Position numbers and translations under genes: made by a program
The notes under the pieces: generated by a model
Database searches by the model: none
What the model saw: the letters and a program-made list of their open reading frames with translations, nothing else
Told to the model about the DNA's origin: nothing
Shown: piece after piece, positions 25,788 through 34,505 of the stretch
Numbering within the stretch: the stretch's first letter is position 1
Layout: each line of letters starts with the position of its first letter
NCBI GenBank assembly: GCA_958403905.1
Contig: CATXZD010000009.1
Location: 1 to 64,000 of the forward strand
DNA: 64,000 bases
Direction: 5' to 3'
Origin: an uncultured Ruminococcus sp.
Lineage (GTDB): Bacteria > Bacillota > Clostridia > Oscillospirales > Acutalibacteraceae

Positions 25788-26468
25788 ATGTTTGAATTTA
25801 CAATCAGAGAAAATGCTCTTTTAAATGAATTTAAAGATATGTTTGCCGACTATGTCAATAAGGCGTATAAATTTACAATGAGCTATATTTCAAATCCTAT
25901 GCTTGCAGATTATCGGGAAAATGAAAGGCTGATACTCATTGTAATAAACAAATCGGTATTTCAGAATTTGTATAGCTTTATAAAACTTAACGAAAGCAAT
26001 ATGCAGTTTGCTGCTTTTTCGTGCCTTGAATGTGCAGTGAATTCAATGAGGCTTTATCAGGTGATTTCATTAAACCCGGATTATATGCATGACTACATAA
26101 CAAATGCTGATTTTTCGCTTGATAAATGTGAGCTTGAACTTCTTGAAAAACAGGACAAGTATGAATATGAAGAGGAATTTTCACAGAGAGAATTTTCAAA
26201 AGGATTGCGTAAGATGAACTCTTTTGAATTTAAAAATTCTTCAATTTCAACTCAACTTGTAGATAACAGCGTTTATCTTGGACTTTCCTGCGGAAAAATA
26301 TTAAGCGATGACCTGCAAAATGAAGTAAGAAAAAATCTTGTTGGAGCTTATCTTTCATTACAAAAGCATATTAAAATGTTCTTTAACGGCGGCATTGATA
26401 ATGAGCTTGAAGAAACAGAGGACAATATCTATGCGAAATTTCTTGAATATATAAAGAAGTTTTCTTAA
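25788..26468 (+). CDS. Hypothetical protein
   Basis: A 226-aa soluble, acidic protein I do not recognise. It has no signal peptide or membrane helix, and is rich in Glu, Asn and Phe; the middle (residues ~105-145) is highly charged (LEKQDKYEYEEEFSQREFSKGLRK) and probably helical. It starts nine bases after the DUF2344 gene with AGGTGAT before ATG 25788, so it is probably in the same transcript. The terminator at 26629 closes the unit. Confidence 0.7.
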   Translation: MFEFTIRENALLNEFKDMFADYVNKAYKFTMSYISNPMLADYRENERLILIVINKSVFQNLYSFIKLNESNMQFAAFSCLECAVNSMRLYQVISLNPDYMHDYITNADFSLDKCELELLEKQDKYEYEEEFSQREFSKGLRKMNSFEFKNSSISTQLVDNSVYLGLSCGKILSDDLQNEVRKNLVGAYLSLQKHIKMFFNGGIDNELEETEDNIYAKFLEYIKKFS

Positions 26469-26628
26469 AAATTTTAAAATATTCACTTTCTTTTATTTTA
26501 AACATCATATTCTTGTCACATTTATGTTTTATTATATAACCACGATAAAGATAAATAACAGAAAACAAGAACTGATTTAGTTTTTTCATAGATTTTCCTC
26601 TCAAAACTGTCATAATGACATCAAAGAA

Positions 26629-26655
26629 GGCCGACATTTGTCGGTCTTTATTTGA
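26629..26655 (+). terminator. Terminator after the hypothetical gene
   Basis: Hairpin ggccgaca / tgtcggtc with a 2-3 nt loop followed by tttattt. Confidence 0.75.
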
Positions 26656-26669
26656 TTTGGAGTATATAA

Positions 26670-27578
26670 ATGTATTATTATTCTTTAAATGAATATTTAA
26701 AAACCACATTTGGCGAAAAGGTTTATAAAATCTCTTTAAACGGCGGAATGACCTGTCCTAACAGAGACGGCACACTAAGCTCAAAGGGCTGTATATTTTG
26801 CAGTAAGGGCGGTTCAGGAGAATTTTCTGCCGATAAATTACTTTCTGTAACAGAGCAGATTGAGCAGGCAAAGCAAAGAATAAAAACCAAAACCGACTGT
26901 AAGCGTTTTATAGCTTATTTTCAACCTTTTACAAATACCTATGCAGATGTTTCTTATCTGCATAAAATTTTCTATGAAGCAATAGAGAATCCCGATATTG
27001 CTGTTCTTTCAATTGCAACTCGTCCCGACTGTCTTGGCAAAGATGTTTTACTGCTGATTGATGAACTGAACAAAATTAAGCCTGTGTGGGTTGAGCTTGG
27101 TTTGCAAACAATTCATAAGAAAACATCTGATTATATTCGTCGTTGTTACGAACTTGAAGTGTATAATGACGCTGTAAACGCGCTTAAAAAAATCGACGTT
27201 ACTGTTATTACACACATAATTCTCGGCTTGCCGTTTGAAACAAAAGAAATGATGCTTGAAAGCGTAAAATACGCAGGAGAGAGAAGCAACGGAATTAAAC
27301 TCCAGCTTCTTCACGTGCTGAAAGATACCGATTTACTGACTGACTACAATAGCGGATTATTCAAAACAATGTCAATGGAAGAATACGTTGATATTCTCTG
27401 TAATTGTATTAAAGTTTTGCCTAAGAACGTTGTTATACATCGCTTAACCGGTGACGGCGATAAAAAATTGCTCGTTTCGCCTTTATGGAGTGCAGATAAA
27501 AAGCGAGTGCTCAATTCTATTAATAAGGCTTTCAAAGAGCGAAATATTGAACAAGGAAGTAATTATATAAATAACTAA
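26670..27578 (+). CDS. TIGR01212-family (YhcC-like) radical SAM protein
   Basis: A 302-aa radical SAM enzyme. Seen: LNGGMTCPNRDGTLSSKGCIFC, the family's wide-spaced cluster motif (CX14CX2C), IATRPDCL, WVELGLQTIH, and GLPFETKEMM. E. coli YhcC and relatives have no firmly assigned reaction. It has its own short leader and lies between two terminators, so it is probably monocistronic; ATG 26670 after GGAG. Confidence 0.92.
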   Translation: MYYYSLNEYLKTTFGEKVYKISLNGGMTCPNRDGTLSSKGCIFCSKGGSGEFSADKLLSVTEQIEQAKQRIKTKTDCKRFIAYFQPFTNTYADVSYLHKIFYEAIENPDIAVLSIATRPDCLGKDVLLLIDELNKIKPVWVELGLQTIHKKTSDYIRRCYELEVYNDAVNALKKIDVTVITHIILGLPFETKEMMLESVKYAGERSNGIKLQLLHVLKDTDLLTDYNSGLFKTMSMEEYVDILCNCIKVLPKNVVIHRLTGDGDKKLLVSPLWSADKKRVLNSINKAFKERNIEQGSNYINN

Positions 27579-27605
27579 AAACAGCTCCTATTCGGGGCTG
27601 TTTTT
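27577..27605. terminator. Bidirectional terminator between convergent genes
   Basis: Stem aaaaacagctcc / ggggctgttttt with loop tattc. The left arm overlaps the stop of the radical SAM gene, and the right arm runs into the 3' end of the cohesin gene. Confidence 0.85.
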
Positions 27606-28352
27606 GCGTTTATGTATGTTTGATTTTATACGCTTAAAAATATTATATGCAAGTACTATTGCAGCAATAAGCGATGCACCGAGCACAGCTCCGATAATCA
27701 GCAATCTTGTATTCGGATTATCAAAAGAATTAAGCTGACCAATTTCATCATAAGTTGAAGCCGAAGTTGTTTCTTCCGTCTTTTCGTGCTTGCTTTTTAC
27801 ACCGCTTAAATCTTTTTTATCTGATTGATCTGAACTGTTGTTTTTATCGAAATTGCTGTTACTCAATTTTGAATTGACCGTGATTTTAGCTGAAGTGCAT
27901 TTCCCGACATTAACAGAATTAATTTCAGAGTTTACGCAGTCGCTTACAAAGAAATCAATATATCCCGTGCCTGACTTAACGGCTTTAAAAGTTAAAGAAA
28001 ATATAATTTCATCGTTATTAAGACTTATGCCGTCAGCATTGAGGAAAACAAGCATTACCTTATCATCAAGCTCGTTATATGTGATTTTTGACGACTTGTC
28101 ACTTACCTTTGCACTGCGAAATTCAAACATATTTTTATCGTAAGTAAATTCAAAGCTTGCCGCACTAAGCTTACTGTCATAGCAGGCAGACATTGAAATC
28201 GTAAAAAGCCTGTTATTGTCCGTATTACAGTCGCTTAGTGTAAAATCTACCTTAGTTGCAGAGAATACTGTAATACTTGAAAAGCAGGTAAAAAACAGAC
28301 AAGCGAAAATCAAAGTTAAAAATCTCAATAAATCTTTTCTGAATTTATGCAT
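27588..28352 (-). CDS. Membrane-anchored single-cohesin protein (amylosome anchor candidate)
   Basis: A 254-aa surface protein: signal peptide (residues ~1-33, ending TVFSA), one cohesin-like jelly-roll domain (~35-155, with SAASFEFTYDKNMFEF and a VMLVFLNADGISL strand pair), a Ser/Asp/Lys-rich spacer (~160-205), a membrane helix (~218-240, LLIIGAVLGASLIAAIVLAY) and a basic tail. It would hold a dockerin protein on the outer face of the cell. Two dockerin proteins are in this window. ATG 28352 follows GAGG; TTG 28358 is less likely. Cohesin type cannot be assigned by eye. It follows the pseudouridine synthase gene by nine bases. Confidence 0.8.
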   Translation of the reverse strand: MHKFRKDLLRFLTLIFACLFFTCFSSITVFSATKVDFTLSDCNTDNNRLFTISMSACYDSKLSAASFEFTYDKNMFEFRSAKVSDKSSKITYNELDDKVMLVFLNADGISLNNDEIIFSLTFKAVKSGTGYIDFFVSDCVNSEINSVNVGKCTSAKITVNSKLSNSNFDKNNSSDQSDKKDLSGVKSKHEKTEETTSASTYDEIGQLNSFDNPNTRLLIIGAVLGASLIAAIVLAYNIFKRIKSNIHKRKNSPE

Positions 28353-28361
28353 AGTCAATCC

Positions 28362-29321
28362 TCATACAGTAATTTTATTGTTATTTGCGAACCAAACATT
28401 CTTTACACCAAATTCTTTTCCGTTTAAGTATTCAAGGCTTCCTGCATCGGTAATGAAATTGAATCTGATTTTATAGCTGTAAAGTGCTTGATACTTAAAA
28501 AGTTTGTTTGATTTTTCTGCAAAGCCATATTTTGTGTCGCCTGCAAGCGGATGCCCTATTGACGCCATATGAGCCCTTATCTGATGTGTCCTTCCGGTTA
28601 ACAGTTCAACCTCAACAAGGCTGTACCTTCCGTTAAAATCAAGAACAGAATATTTTGTTTTGATTTCCTTAGAATTTTCAACTTCTTTTTTATGAACGGT
28701 AACCTTATTTTTGCTTTCATTTTTTGTGATATATCCGTGCAGTGTGTCGGCTTTCTTATCAGGCTTACCGTATACAAGGCAGAGATAATATTTTTCAAGC
28801 TCTCTTGTTTTCATCTTTTGATTAAGAATACGCAAACTTTCTGCATTTTTAGCGGCAATAACAATTCCACCCGTGTTTCTGTCAATTCTGTTTACAAGGG
28901 CAGGGGAGAAGGCGTTTTCCTTATCCGGATTGTACTCGCCTTTGTCATAAAGATAGTGCTGAACCCTAGCCACAAGCGAATCAAAATGATATTTTTTGTC
29001 TGGATGAACAATAACACCCGGCTTTTTGTCAATCAAAATAAGGTTATCGTCCTCATATACAATTTCAAATTTTGCAGGGGCTTTTAAAAAATCGTAGTTT
29101 TTTTCTTCAGCCGCTTCAAAAAACTCGTCCTTTATGTAAAACGTCAGTATGTCGCCCTCGCTGAGCATAGCAGAAATATCGCACTTTTTCCCGTTTAGCT
29201 TAATGCACTTTTTTCTGATATATTTATACATAAGTGTTTTTGGCATAGTTTTAAAGTGTTTTTGCAAAAATTTATCAAGACGCTGATTTGCATCGTTTTT
29301 GTTAATTTCAAGAGTTCTCAT
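28362..29321 (-). CDS. RluA-family pseudouridine synthase
   Basis: A 319-aa enzyme isomerising uridine in RNA. Seen: an N-terminal S4 domain (RLDKFLQKHFK ... CIKLNGKKCD), then the catalytic motif HRIDRNTGG-like VNRIDRNTGGIVIAAK carrying the catalytic Asp, and LLTGRTHQIRAHMASIGHPLAGDTKYG. The usual HRLD is NRID here. Target site (23S or tRNA) unknown. Start ATG 29321 after GGAGGTAGCT; the longer frame to 29372 lacks an RBS. Confidence 0.93.
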   Translation of the reverse strand: MRTLEINKNDANQRLDKFLQKHFKTMPKTLMYKYIRKKCIKLNGKKCDISAMLSEGDILTFYIKDEFFEAAEEKNYDFLKAPAKFEIVYEDDNLILIDKKPGVIVHPDKKYHFDSLVARVQHYLYDKGEYNPDKENAFSPALVNRIDRNTGGIVIAAKNAESLRILNQKMKTRELEKYYLCLVYGKPDKKADTLHGYITKNESKNKVTVHKKEVENSKEIKTKYSVLDFNGRYSLVEVELLTGRTHQIRAHMASIGHPLAGDTKYGFAEKSNKLFKYQALYSYKIRFNFITDAGSLEYLNGKEFGVKNVWFANNNKITV

Positions 29322-29424
29322 AGCTACCTCCGCATTATTTATAATTTTAGAATAAAGCAAATTAAATTTCAAGACTTATATCACATAAATATATTTTTTG
29401 TATAGACTGTTAAAGGGTGATACA

Positions 29425-29568
29425 GTGAATTGCTACACACAAAGAGTTAAATCGGCAGTTTTTTTCGGCTTAGGCTTGCTTGTTGCAACATTGTTGCCGT
29501 GCGAATGGGTGCTGATTGTAGCAGCCGCTGCACTTGTTATAGTAAGCATATCTTGTATACGGAGGTAA
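29425..29568 (+). CDS. Small hydrophobic protein upstream of spoVM (47 aa)
   Basis: GTG 29425 after AAAGGGTGA opens a 47-aa ORF starting MNCYTQRVKSAVFFGLGLL and ending SISCIRR. It is mostly two short hydrophobic stretches broken by a TLLPCEW turn, so it is likely a membrane protein or hairpin. The stop lies four bases before the spoVM start, and the spoVM RBS (GGAGG) is inside its last codons. I do not recognise a named family; position suggests sporulation expression with spoVM. Confidence 0.6.
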   Translation: MNCYTQRVKSAVFFGLGLLVATLLPCEWVLIVAAAALVIVSISCIRR

Positions 29569-29572
29569 GTTT

Positions 29573-29662
29573 ATGAAAGTTGTACTTATTGAAAGACCGA
29601 AATTTATTTCTGCACTACTCAGGAAATTTTTTAAAATTAAGAAAGAGCAACAGTCAATTTGA
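29573..29662 (+). CDS. spoVM: SpoVM, spore envelope morphogenetic peptide (29 aa)
   Basis: A 29-aa amphipathic peptide, MKVVLIERPKFISALLRKFF followed by a basic tail. In B. subtilis SpoVM (26 aa) binds the convex forespore membrane and recruits SpoIVA. Positions shared with that protein: I6, P9, K10, F11 and R17, including the Pro9 needed for its membrane insertion. RBS GGAGG (29561-29565) then ATG 29573. SpoIVA and SipL, its working partners, are encoded 3.3 kb downstream. The match is by alignment in my head, not a search. Confidence 0.82.
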   Translation: MKVVLIERPKFISALLRKFFKIKKEQQSI

Positions 29663-29709
29663 TTCTGATATGATTAATGTATGAATATTGACAAAGTTTA
29701 ACAATGTAA

Positions 29710-29748
29710 GATGTGCATAGTGACAAAAAACTATGCACATCTTATTTT
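29710..29748 (+). terminator. Terminator after spoVM
   Basis: Perfect 12-bp stem gatgtgcatagt (29710-29721) / actatgcacatc (29730-29741), then ttattttt. Confidence 0.9.
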
Positions 29749-29839
29749 TATGTTGTCTTTTTATTCAAAAAAATATATAATTAATTTGATATACAATTAT
29801 TGTTAGATAATTGTAAAAATTTTAGGAGGTAAATTAACA

Positions 29840-32800
29840 ATGAAAAGCACAAGAAAAGTTATAAGCATTCTTCTTACAATATTAATGCTTATATCATGCG
29901 TTTCCGTGTCTATAACGGTAAACGCTTCTACGGGTACGTTGTGTGACAAATATGCAACGAATCCGCAAGGAAAAGTCGGAGTCAAAAAGACAATTACTAT
30001 TGACGGTAGTTTTAGTGATTGGTCCTCCGACATGCTTATCGCTCAGGGTGCAGCCTGGGATGTAGCAAACCACTATAAAGGAGGACATGAAAACTGTGTT
30101 CTCGATACATACGCTCTCTATGGCGCATGGGATAATGATAATCTCTATGTTGCATGGCAGATGGTAAATACTACCGATACATGGGCAAGAGAAGGCGACG
30201 GTCCTCTTTCTGACGGCGGTCGTGTTCTTGATGTACCTCTCATTCTTGCATTAAGCGTTGATCCGTCAAGCACATCAATGTCTAACAAGAATACAAACGG
30301 CGGCCCTATCTGGGGACAAAAAATGGGACTTACATTTAATCAGCACGTTGACCATCTTCTGTATATGAGCGGTAAGGTTGGAAACGGTACGCCCGGAATG
30401 TTTACAGCTGTTGATGCTGCCGGTAATACAAACTATTCAGACGGCTTAAAGGGCTTTAAGGAAAACGGAATTGAGTATAAAATGGCTGAGGGCAACGTTT
30501 GTGATTCAATTTACGGCTTGAATTTTTCTGAAGATACTTCTGACGTGTATTCAAATGATGCTGACTGGGTAGATTATAAAACTTTTAAAGGTTCAAGCGG
30601 CACTCATAATACAAAGTATGATTCGTTTTATGAAATTAAAATTCCGCTTTCAACACTTGGAATCAACGCAAGTTATCTTGAAAGTAACGGTATCGGCGCA
30701 ATGTTAATAGCTACAAGAGGCGAATCAGGTCTTGATTGTATTCCTTTTGACGATACTATGCTTGATAATGCTACAGGGTCTTATGGTAACGATGCAAGTA
30801 CATCACACGAAAAAGACGATGAGGATGTTATAACATCTTCTTTTGCAAAAATAGGTAACCTGGGTGGCTCTTTTGTGCAACCGGAAACAACAGTAAAGCC
30901 TACTACTCAGCCCACAACGGCTAAACCAACCACTCAGACTACAACTTCACCAGTAACAGATACGCTGACAGTTAATGCAAAATCAAATCTTTTTGCAACT
31001 AACTCTGTAAAGGCTGAAAGCAATGCTAATACCGTTACTGTTACATATGATTTGAAATCTTCAATGAAACTTATAAACGGTCAGTGGTCACTTGCTTATG
31101 ATAGCTCAAAATTAAAACTTGTTACTGCTTCAAGCAGTATTATGCTGAATATTTCAGACGGCTTGGTTAATTGTAAGAATGGATTGGTTAAGGGTAATTT
31201 TACGAATGTAAGTGAACTCTATGATTTCACTTCATCTAAACCCTTTGTCCAGGCAACTTTTGAAATTACAGGCAATGGTTATACAGACGTTACGCTTGAT
31301 GTACAGGAACTTTCTGTTGGCTACAAAACAAACAATTCTTTAGTTTATAAAAATGCAGTTGTTAACAGTGTTAAGCAGAACCTTTCAGGTGAACCGGGCT
31401 TTAGTTCTTCGTCAATTACCGGTTCAGCATCAGTTGTCACTGATGCTCAGCCGACTACAGTTAAACCTACACAGGCTACAACAAAGCCTACTCAGGTGCC
31501 AACAACTCAGAATCCTACAACATCTTCGTCACTTAAAGTGAATGCTACTTCTAACTTCTTTCCGGCAACTTCAAAAACATATTCCAAAAATCAAAAGCAG
31601 GTAACTGTTTCTTATAAACTCAGCTCTTCTATGAATGTTGTTAATTCTGAATGGGAATTAAAATATGATACTTCAAAACTTTCTTTAAGCTCGACAAACC
31701 TTAGAAAATTAATGCCTAATGTTCCTTCGGCTGTAATCAATGAAAATACAAAGGGTAAGATTAAAGGTAACTTTACAACACTTTCTCTTGTAGATTTCTC
31801 AAGCGAGTCCGATTTTATTACTGTAACTTTCGATGTAATTGGCACCGGTACTACTGATGTTGATTTGTTTGTAAATATTCTTGGAGTTGCATATAACAAT
31901 GCTGATAATCCGCCCGTAGTTGCTTATGTTGTTGATTTTGGTGAGATTAAAGACGTTACTTTGAAACCCGGCTTTGAAAACGAAAAATATACAGTTAAAA
32001 CAGTGTTTGATCCTCAAACAGCTCCAACTACAGTTCCTGTAGTTACAACAAAGCCAACAGTTCCTGTAACTACAAAACCCACAGAGCCTACTACTAAACC
32101 GACAGTTCCTGTTACGGAGCCTACCACAAATCCCGTAAGTGACGTCTTAAAGGTGAATGCAACATCTAACATTCTTTCTCCTGTTTCAAAGGAATACAAC
32201 AAAGACAATTCTACTGTAACCGTTTCTTATAAGCTTACTTCATCAATGGAGCTTGTAAATTCTCAGTGGCATCTTACATACGACAGTACAAAACTTTCGT
32301 TTGATCCTAAGAAAAACAATAAAAACATTATGCCTAATGTGCCTAATGCAGTTATTAACACTAATATGACAAACAAGATCGATGGTGATTTCTCAAATCT
32401 TTCTTTGTATGATTTCACAACAGAAAAAGATTTTGTAACAGTAACTTTTGATGTTATAGGTACAGGCGAAACAACTGTTGACCTTGATATAGAAATCCTC
32501 GGTGTTGCTTATATAAATGCAAACGACGAGGTAATAACTGCTTATCCTGTGGACTACAGCAGATTAATGGATGTAACTTCAACTCCCGGATTTGAAAATA
32601 TGAAGCTTTCCGGCAGAATTACACTTAACGAGCCTGTTGAAACTATCCTCTACGGTGATGTTAATAATGACGGCGTTATTAATGTATCTGACGCAACACT
32701 TGTTCAGAAATACGCAGCTGACATAATTAAATTCTCTGATGATGAATTTAAAAGAGCAGACGTAAACTTTGACGGCGTAGTTAATATTCACGATTCAACA

Positions 32801-32845
32801 CTTATCCGTAAATTTGCTGCGAATATTATTTCTTCATTTAAATAA
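29840..32845 (+). CDS. Secreted multimodular dockerin protein: CBM74-like module, three cohesin-fold-like repeats, dockerin
   Basis: A 1001-aa secreted protein. Signal peptide ~1-30. Residues ~35-345 form a CBM74-like starch-binding module (ITIDGSFSDW, LYGAWDNDNLYVAWQMVN, NGIGAM) paralogous to the left-edge protein. Then come three Thr/Pro linkers (PTTQPTTAKP type), each before a ~155-aa repeat (~375-530, 564-722, 768-930). The repeats share VTVSYKLxSSM, WxLxYDxxKLS and FVTVTFDVIGTG, a cohesin-like or Ig-like beta fold. Repeats 2 and 3 are closest to each other. The C-terminus is a type I dockerin (~933-1000, DVNNDGVINVSDAT and DVNFDGVVNIHDST). No catalytic domain is visible, so it is probably a starch-adhesion part of the amylosome. 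RBS GGAGG precedes ATG 29840. Confidence 0.88.
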   Translation: MKSTRKVISILLTILMLISCVSVSITVNASTGTLCDKYATNPQGKVGVKKTITIDGSFSDWSSDMLIAQGAAWDVANHYKGGHENCVLDTYALYGAWDNDNLYVAWQMVNTTDTWAREGDGPLSDGGRVLDVPLILALSVDPSSTSMSNKNTNGGPIWGQKMGLTFNQHVDHLLYMSGKVGNGTPGMFTAVDAAGNTNYSDGLKGFKENGIEYKMAEGNVCDSIYGLNFSEDTSDVYSNDADWVDYKTFKGSSGTHNTKYDSFYEIKIPLSTLGINASYLESNGIGAMLIATRGESGLDCIPFDDTMLDNATGSYGNDASTSHEKDDEDVITSSFAKIGNLGGSFVQPETTVKPTTQPTTAKPTTQTTTSPVTDTLTVNAKSNLFATNSVKAESNANTVTVTYDLKSSMKLINGQWSLAYDSSKLKLVTASSSIMLNISDGLVNCKNGLVKGNFTNVSELYDFTSSKPFVQATFEITGNGYTDVTLDVQELSVGYKTNNSLVYKNAVVNSVKQNLSGEPGFSSSSITGSASVVTDAQPTTVKPTQATTKPTQVPTTQNPTTSSSLKVNATSNFFPATSKTYSKNQKQVTVSYKLSSSMNVVNSEWELKYDTSKLSLSSTNLRKLMPNVPSAVINENTKGKIKGNFTTLSLVDFSSESDFITVTFDVIGTGTTDVDLFVNILGVAYNNADNPPVVAYVVDFGEIKDVTLKPGFENEKYTVKTVFDPQTAPTTVPVVTTKPTVPVTTKPTEPTTKPTVPVTEPTTNPVSDVLKVNATSNILSPVSKEYNKDNSTVTVSYKLTSSMELVNSQWHLTYDSTKLSFDPKKNNKNIMPNVPNAVINTNMTNKIDGDFSNLSLYDFTTEKDFVTVTFDVIGTGETTVDLDIEILGVAYINANDEVITAYPVDYSRLMDVTSTPGFENMKLSGRITLNEPVETILYGDVNNDGVINVSDATLVQKYAADIIKFSDDEFKRADVNFDGVVNIHDSTLIRKFAANIISSFK

Positions 32846-32859
32846 AATTTAATTTTTAT

Positions 32860-32887
32860 GAGCCGACATATTGTCGGCTCTTTTTTT
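32860..32887 (+). terminator. Terminator of the large dockerin gene
   Basis: Stem gagccgaca (32860-32868) / tgtcggctc (32872-32880) then seven T. Confidence 0.93.
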
Positions 32888-32965
32888 CGCAAAATTATCA
32901 TATACGGTATATTTTAATTTGCTCTCTAATATATTTATTATATAAAATTAAAAGGAGAGATAAAT

Positions 32966-34495
32966 ATGGAGTTTAATCAGGAGAACCGAACGTTTAGCAC
33001 CCCTGTTACGGTGCTTGATACGGTTGCCGAACAGCTCGCAGACGTTGACCTTACTCTGCCCGATTATTGTCCGGATATTGAAAAAATTCTTAAATGCACC
33101 CTAACACCTAAAATTCAGTCCAAAAGCCTTTCGGGAGGTCAACTGCAAATTGACGGCACTTGTGTTGTCAATGTAATGTACGTTGAGAGTATAAAAAAGA
33201 CAATCAGATGTTGCGAACAGAGCGTCAATTTTTCACAAAACTTTTCTGTTAAGGAAACACCCGACAATCCGGTAATTATTACAAAAACAAAATCAGAGTA
33301 CATAAACTGCCGTGCTTTAAGCCCGAGACGACTTGTTATGCACGGAGCTTTTTCACTGTATGCAAAAGTCAAGTCAAGTTCAAAGACAAGTATATATTCG
33401 TCCGTTGATTCAAGTATTGAATCTTTGAAAAAAAGGGTGAACTGCACAGATTTAAAATCTCTTTGTCAGGAGCAATTCAACGTGTGTGAAGAGGTTTCGG
33501 TTGCCGATAAACCTGCCATAGAATCAATAATTCGCTCATCAGTTGATGTAACTCTGACCGACGCAAAGGCTGTTACAGGAAAATTGATGATTAACGGGGA
33601 AATAAACCTTAAGCTCCTATATATTACTGATGTTGAATCAGGTGAAATAAGTAAGATAGACTATCTTCTGCCGTTTAATCAAATTATTGATTGCGACGGT
33701 ATCGACGAAAAAACAATTAATATTGTTGAGTGCGATGTTATGTCATATGATATAAGACTAAAAAATGATATGATGTCAGAAAAACCGTCAATCGTTGCTG
33801 ACGTAATGCTTTGCGTAACCGAAGAGGGTTATCTGACTAACGACGAAGAAGTAATTGTTGATTCTTATTCTGTGACCTGTGCTTCAAAACCGGAATTTGA
33901 ACAATTTTCAATCTCAAATGAGGTTTTACCATTATTTGAAACGCAAATGGAAAAAATCGTGGTAAAGGTTGACAACGGCAAAATTACAAAGATTCTTGAC
34001 ATTTTTACAGACGGCGTTTCCTGCGAACAGATAAATTCCGATAGCGGACTTAAAGCAGGCGGCAAGATTAATATCTGCATACTTGCTGTTAACGAAGATG
34101 GTATTCCCATAATTATTGAACGCACCTGCGATTATGAGCATACTTTCAACACCGCTTCAGATTTCAACACTTTACAGAACATTTATCCGCACACATCGAG
34201 CATAAGCTACAGACTTGCCGATGACAATACAATTGAGATAAGATGTGAATTAAAGCTTTGCACTTGTGCTGAAAAAACAGAGCGTTTAAAGGTAGTATGC
34301 GGTATGGAATTGTTTGAAGATAAACCGATTGTTTCCGATAGCTGCGCATTGACTTTGTATTTTGCGAAACAGGGGGAAAGCCTGTGGAATATAGCTAAAA
34401 CACACAACACAAGGCTTGATTTGCTGCTTTCGGAAAATTCTGAGGAGAACATAACGCTTGACAGCGCCCAGATGCTGTTGATTCCGAAAATATAG
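32966..34495 (+). CDS. sipL: SipL-like SPOCS (DUF3794)/LysM protein
   Basis: A 509-aa mother-cell coat protein. In Clostridioides difficile SipL binds SpoIVA through its LysM domain and holds the coat on the forespore. Seen: a region of repeated DUF3794/SPOCS-type modules (N-terminal VAEQLADVDLTLPDYCPDIEKIL is characteristic) and a C-terminal LysM (~455-505: YFAKQGESLWNIAKTHNTRLDLLL ... MLLIPKI). It sits ten bases upstream of spoIVA, which supports the name. AAAAGGAGAG precedes ATG 32966. Confidence 0.9.
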   Translation: MEFNQENRTFSTPVTVLDTVAEQLADVDLTLPDYCPDIEKILKCTLTPKIQSKSLSGGQLQIDGTCVVNVMYVESIKKTIRCCEQSVNFSQNFSVKETPDNPVIITKTKSEYINCRALSPRRLVMHGAFSLYAKVKSSSKTSIYSSVDSSIESLKKRVNCTDLKSLCQEQFNVCEEVSVADKPAIESIIRSSVDVTLTDAKAVTGKLMINGEINLKLLYITDVESGEISKIDYLLPFNQIIDCDGIDEKTINIVECDVMSYDIRLKNDMMSEKPSIVADVMLCVTEEGYLTNDEEVIVDSYSVTCASKPEFEQFSISNEVLPLFETQMEKIVVKVDNGKITKILDIFTDGVSCEQINSDSGLKAGGKINICILAVNEDGIPIIIERTCDYEHTFNTASDFNTLQNIYPHTSSISYRLADDNTIEIRCELKLCTCAEKTERLKVVCGMELFEDKPIVSDSCALTLYFAKQGESLWNIAKTHNTRLDLLLSENSEENITLDSAQMLLIPKI

Positions 34496-34505
34496 GAGGA
34501 AAATA

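Noticed and set aside
29380..29424. Sigma-E type promoter for the spoVM pair
   Set aside because: Only loose matches (CATAAATAT, GTATAGACT) that I could not place with proper spacing.
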